Assembly: GCA_948474755.1 (NCBI GenBank)
Contig: CAOLHI010000150.1
Coordinates: 1,674,001 to 1,738,000 of the forward strand
Length of the DNA stretch: 64,000 nucleotides
DNA from: Ctenosaura bakeri
Taxonomy: Eukaryota; Chordata; Lepidosauria; Squamata; Iguanidae
Direction: 5' to 3'
The notes beneath the pieces were generated by a model. The model did not search any database. It saw only the letters and a program-made list of their open reading frames with translations, and was not told the DNA's origin. Positions 59,980-64,000 of the stretch are shown piece by piece. Positions within the stretch are counted from its first letter, which is position 1. Each line of letters opens with the position of its first letter. The position numbers were made by a program, and so were the translations under genes.

Positions 59980-62900
59980 ATAACACACACAAACAAGTCC
60001 ACAGCCCATCTGAAGCATGAGAGTAGGGCAAACAGGAAGAGCTATTTAGAATTTAATCTGGAAACAGCAAAAGTGCCATTAGAAGTACGAAAATGAGGAA
60101 AATGCTTTTCCCCACTAAACTTTTTCTTATTTCCTCATCCACTCTTGAAATCTTCCTTTTTTAGGCTACAGCTGGAAACCCCCAGCTGGCAGAAGCAGAA
60201 AATCATTGTTTGCAATCATAGACAAACCATGGATTTCTTATGTCCTTCTGCCCTTTCCTCTACTTGTTCCTTCTTTTTTCCCCCAGAGTGAAACATCTTG
60301 TTTTTGGGAGAATGGGTAGACTGGTATAAATGTTTGGGAAGCTGTCAAGGCAAGAGGCTTCAGAAAAGGAGGAAAATTGGACTTTTGGAATTATCACCTT
60401 GTACTGTTAGAAAGCCCACTAAATTGAGGGGTGAGCTGGAGAAGCACAGATTGAAGTGGGCTTGCATCTGATGCATGCAGTCTTTGACAGTAGCATTGCT
60501 CAATATGATAAGAGATGTACTTTTGGAATCCCATGATGCAAATAGGAATGCTCACGTTCCAACTTCTTTCTAGAGTCACTGTATAAGGTTCTTTATTTCT
60601 CAAATATTCCCAGTGTATATCTCTTTCTCAAATTATGTCTGGATCCCTTTAGTCAATTGTTCTATAAAGGAGCACAGTTTTTCTTCCAGCTTAAGATTTT
60701 CTTCTATCTTAAGTTTTAATTTAAATTTAACACATTAAATTTAGTATGCTGCAAAGAAAGAAAAGGAGGGGAAAGCAGCAATAAATTATGTCACAGTTTC
60801 TTGACAAATAAGAAGGTACAAGGAGCAGAATGTAAATAGATTTTTCAAAGCTCTATGGCCAACATTTGCTCCATTTTTCTCACAGAATATTTACTCAGCT
60901 AAAGACATTATTCAGTGACACTAACAAATCAAAAACTGCCTGAATAGAAACAGCAACAAATCAGAAACTGCCTGAACGCTCTTAAAAATGACAGTCTAAA
61001 ATTCAAAGCTGATTATCAGGGCCAAGTACATGAAAGATTCTTTCATTTCATTGCCCAATGGTCTCCTACTGTTCTGATGAACATTTATTTCCCCCTTTCC
61101 TTGGAAAATCATGGTGGTAAAGAATAAAACAAAGAGAGCTTTGAAGAACACTTGGGAAGGAGGAAAATACCAAAGAATTAATTAACTAACCAACTCACTC
61201 CTTCCCCCTCCCTTCCTTTCTTTCTTTATGACCTTCTCCACATAGGGAGTCAAGGCAGCTTACAAAAATTAAAACAGATACAGCTGAAAAAAAATTCAAT
61301 GTGGAGATTAAAGATCTGAGCCTATTATGAGGCAGATGCCTGAAGTGGCAAAAGTGGGAGAAGGACAGAGTAATGGCAATGTGTTGGCGGGCACCATCAT
61401 GCAACTTGTCTACACACACCCCTTAGGTTCAGATGTTCATCACTGTTGAAGTAAGATTTAGGTACCAATTTAGTCAGCTTTGTCATGAGAAATAAAGAAG
61501 GGCCTGTTTCCTTTGCCTTAGGTAGGAAAACTTCTTGGGATGGTCCTCTGCTTCCATGGACAGTTCATTGTCTTAACTTGTAGGAGGTGGACAAGGCTAG
61601 TCTTTTATCCTTTTTACTTTTAAAATACCCTGAGCATGCTTGCATTACCAAAAGCTTGTATCTCATCAGTGGTTCTGAAAAAGCCCATATAAACCCATTG
61701 TGTCACATGACAACATGTATATTCTAGGAAATGCTGAATGAAAAGAATAATAAGGCTAACCATTTTAAAAGTTAAAAAAAAAGATACAGTAGTAAGCTCA
61801 GTCAAGTCTTAAAATGTATAAAGCAAGCTTGAACCCTATAGTTCTTTGTCCCCCAATGTTTACACCCATGCTCTTTTTATAGGGAGTAAAAAATTTAAGA
61901 AGTGTAATATTTAAATTTACATCAGAATTCATAGAGCTTGAAAATTTGTTCTATGTCTAAACTGCCTTTATTTTTCTTTTGTGTTTCTCAAGAGAACTGG
62001 AGTAGATTTTTGGTATACCTGTATAAAGTTGTGCCCTCTGAAGGAAAAGGTTTAATAAGAAAAATATAGGATAAGAAAAGTAATATTGATAACGCTTGTT
62101 TTGCGAGTTTTCAGTCTTAATTTTGCAGAGCACTCTTAGTCCCTCTCTGTCCTGCGTAGATTTCCCAGGAAATTGATTCCATTGAATTATACTCTGTTTA
62201 CTTTCCACTTACTGTTCTTTGGACTGAGGCTAATAAAATTTGAGCCAATAGAAAAACAGTATCTACAGACCAAACTGCATGTTACATTATTCACACTTCT
62301 AAAAAATGATTTTTTTCCCCAACTGCTCACTATTAATTAGAATAAAAGGAGCTATGCAGTTCTGATTCAAAATGTGCTCTGAGTTTGGAGAAAGGCCCCA
62401 GTTTCCTGCAAAGAAAGAAAATAAAAAGAAACAAAACCTATTCCCAGCACTTGGCTAGCCCTGAAAGTGCTATTTGTTGGAGACAACATCTTTGGCATAA
62501 AGAGCAGGAAGGGGAAAGTGGCTTTCAGGAAGAAACTGTTGCAATTTCTCAAGTATGAGCAGGAGCACATTCTGACCAGGTCATCATGGCTCCCTTTCCT
62601 TTTCTTTTAAAAAATGCCCTGATCAAACATGGTCAAAACAAAGGTGGGGGGCATAAAAGGAAATATGAATAATGCAATATTGCCTTGAGACCCAACCAAA
62701 AATATAATAACTTGAAGAGTTTGGATCAAGAATGAGCCTTTGAAACGGAAAGCAGCTAGGAAAAAAAAAATCATTTGTCAGTTCATCAAATCACAACTGT
62801 TTGAGTGCTCACTTGATGCAATGCCATAAACAAGGAACACCAGTTCTTTCAGTGGCATTTCAAATTCAATCAAGAGTAAACACTTTCAAATGAATTTCAA

Positions 62901-62980
62901 CTCCAGGTTTCATTTTCATGGGAGGTCGCAGTGTTTCCAGCCACTTACTATTTGGAACAAAGGACTCTTTTGATCTTTAA
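59980..62980. other. No gene seen
   Basis: AT-rich, with a pyrimidine run at 61198-61225 before a GGAGTCAAGGCAGCTTACAA word typical of eroded squamate repeats. No frame has a recognised domain. Confidence 0.4.
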
Positions 62981-62984
62981 ATAA

Positions 62985-63431
62985 GGTCCTTTCCACACTA
63001 CCTCCCAAACTGTCATGGGAACAGGAGAAGAACGGGACCACAACATCACTTCTGCATGATGTCATCATGGTCCCATCCTTCCCCTGTCCACAGGTGGCAC
63101 AATCACAGATTAAATTATTGATGGGTTTCTCCATCAATGACCGCAATTGCATCACCATCACAGACTTACCTGTTCTGTAGAAGCTGGGGAAGTACAATGG
63201 CTGCAATTCCTGTTTCAGCACAGTCTGGGAAGTTACCCAACTGGACTGCAGAAGGAAGAGATGTGGCCATGGCAGTTCCCTCATGATGGAGTCAGCCAGT
63301 CCATGGCATTTCCCTCATGATGGGGCCAGCCAGTGTAGAGGAAAGCCTCCTGTCATGCTCCTTTTCTGGCCAGATCAATGCTGGGATCCTTGCTGTAGGA
63401 CTCTGCTAAAAGGAAAGATATGGAAAGGGTC
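62985..63431. mobile_element. GGCC-family MITE, subfamily B (447 bp)
   Basis: The left end GGTCCTTTCCACAC and the right end GGAAAGGGTC are each mutated by one base, and the flanks (TAA and ATA) no longer match. The extra length is a tandem duplication of 34 bp (63267-63300 and 63301-63334). It holds TGATGTCA at 63058 and ACTTACCTG at 63164-63172. Confidence 0.75.
63267..63334. repeat. 34-bp tandem duplication inside a MITE
   Basis: CCATGGCAGTTCCCTCATGA and CCATGGCATTTCCCTCATGA open two 34-bp units that differ at three positions or so. Confidence 0.85.
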
Positions 63432-63434
63432 ATA

Positions 63435-63805
63435 TCCTCTGTGTGACAGAATTGGGAATTATGGCCTGTAGAGGACATAAGTTGATACAAGGGTATGTGT
63501 GACCCTGGATCTGAGGAAATTATCCATCTTATTATCCATCTTTGATTGATGAAACATATGTGCGTGTGTGTATGTAGAGGAGGAGAAGGATTTCTATCCC
63601 AGTTCTGGACTCAAAGAAGCTTACAATAATTTTTTTTTTAAAAAAAAAACATATTGTTAAAATTCACAAGATAGTAAAGTTAAAGCAAGATTAAACAACC
63701 AAAAAAAATAAATAAAACCAAATTAAAAAACAATATATAGTAAGAATGTACATAGCCATTTAATGTGCTTAAAATGCTTCACCTAAATCAAAATGTAATC
63801 CTTAA
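63435..63805. other. No gene seen; eroded repeat tail
   Basis: GGACTCAAAGAAGCTTACAA followed by a T/A run near 63630-63650 resembles the end of an eroded squamate repeat. Nothing else. Confidence 0.4.
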
Positions 63806-64000
63806 AAATGTTTGTTTTTGTTGTCAGTGTCAAGTCAACCTATGCTGATTCTATGAATGAGAGATGTCCAAGAACTCTGGCCATCACCTGCCTTTGCAAG
63901 TCTTGCAAACTCAGGGCCATGGCTTTCATGACAGACTCAATCCACCTACAATATGATTTTCTTCTTTTCCTAATGTTTTTCACTTTTCCAAATTTACCAA
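63805..64000 (-). mobile_element. BovB/RTE-like fragment running off the window
   Basis: TTTGTTGTCAGTGTCAAGTC, AACCTATGCTGATTC, CAAGTCTTGCAAACTCAGGG and GACTCAATCCACCTACAAT match the order of 27075-27300. It is cut by the window end. Confidence 0.55.

Overview
The window looks like intergenic or intronic DNA of a squamate reptile, probably a lizard. I recognise no host protein-coding gene and no host RNA gene. The assignment rests on the repeat set: a Sauria-type tRNA SINE, CR1 LINE 3' ends with the ATTCTATG tail, BovB/RTE and L2 LINE fragments, more than one L1 lineage, gypsy-like solo LTRs, and many short inverted-repeat DNA transposons (MITEs). Every long reading frame with a recognisable domain belongs to a transposable element, and all of these are broken.

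Layout. 186-1838: non-autonomous DNA transposon with terminal inverted repeats and a GC-rich core. 4.0-5.1 kb: SINE, MITE and CR1 scraps. About 5.15-14.95 kb: an old, decayed L1 on the + strand. It is cut by a solo LTR (7706-8305), a Sauria SINE (about 9091-9320), a second solo LTR of the same family in opposite orientation (9593-10170), a 52-bp mini-insertion (11169-11220) and a 905-bp LTR (13777-14681). 20.4-21.0 kb: L2 reverse-transcriptase fragment. 21.2-21.7 kb: MITE. 23.3-23.8 kb: LTR-like. 24.7 kb: MITE. 27.1-28.5 kb: RTE scrap and an antisense CR1 carrying two nested hAT MITEs. 32.0-34.1 kb: MITEs and an antisense BovB/RTE LINE with two SINEs in it. 34134-34805: solo LTR with perfect target-site duplication.

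38.5-47.2 kb is the most informative region. An LTR was entered by a full-length L1 (39110-46942, 18-bp target duplication), whose 5' UTR was then entered by a very CpG-rich 657-bp MITE (39449-40105, 3-bp duplication). This L1 keeps a two-tier tandem 5' UTR, ORF1, ORF2 (endonuclease, reverse transcriptase, C-terminal Cys/His segment) and a 3' UTR. Six frameshifts and three premature stops make it non-coding. 47.8-64.0 kb holds RTE and CR1 scraps, a compound AAAG/CCAG microsatellite, four more MITEs of the GGCC family, LTR-like segments and a BovB scrap running off the end.

I found no undescribed cellular system. The points worth following are the repeat biology: a related set of MITEs with 3-bp target duplications, some carrying a cAMP-response-element-like octamer and a consensus splice donor; the tandem 5' UTR of the L1; acidic tails after the L1 ORF1 protein core; and the nested insertions with clean duplications that give a relative chronology.
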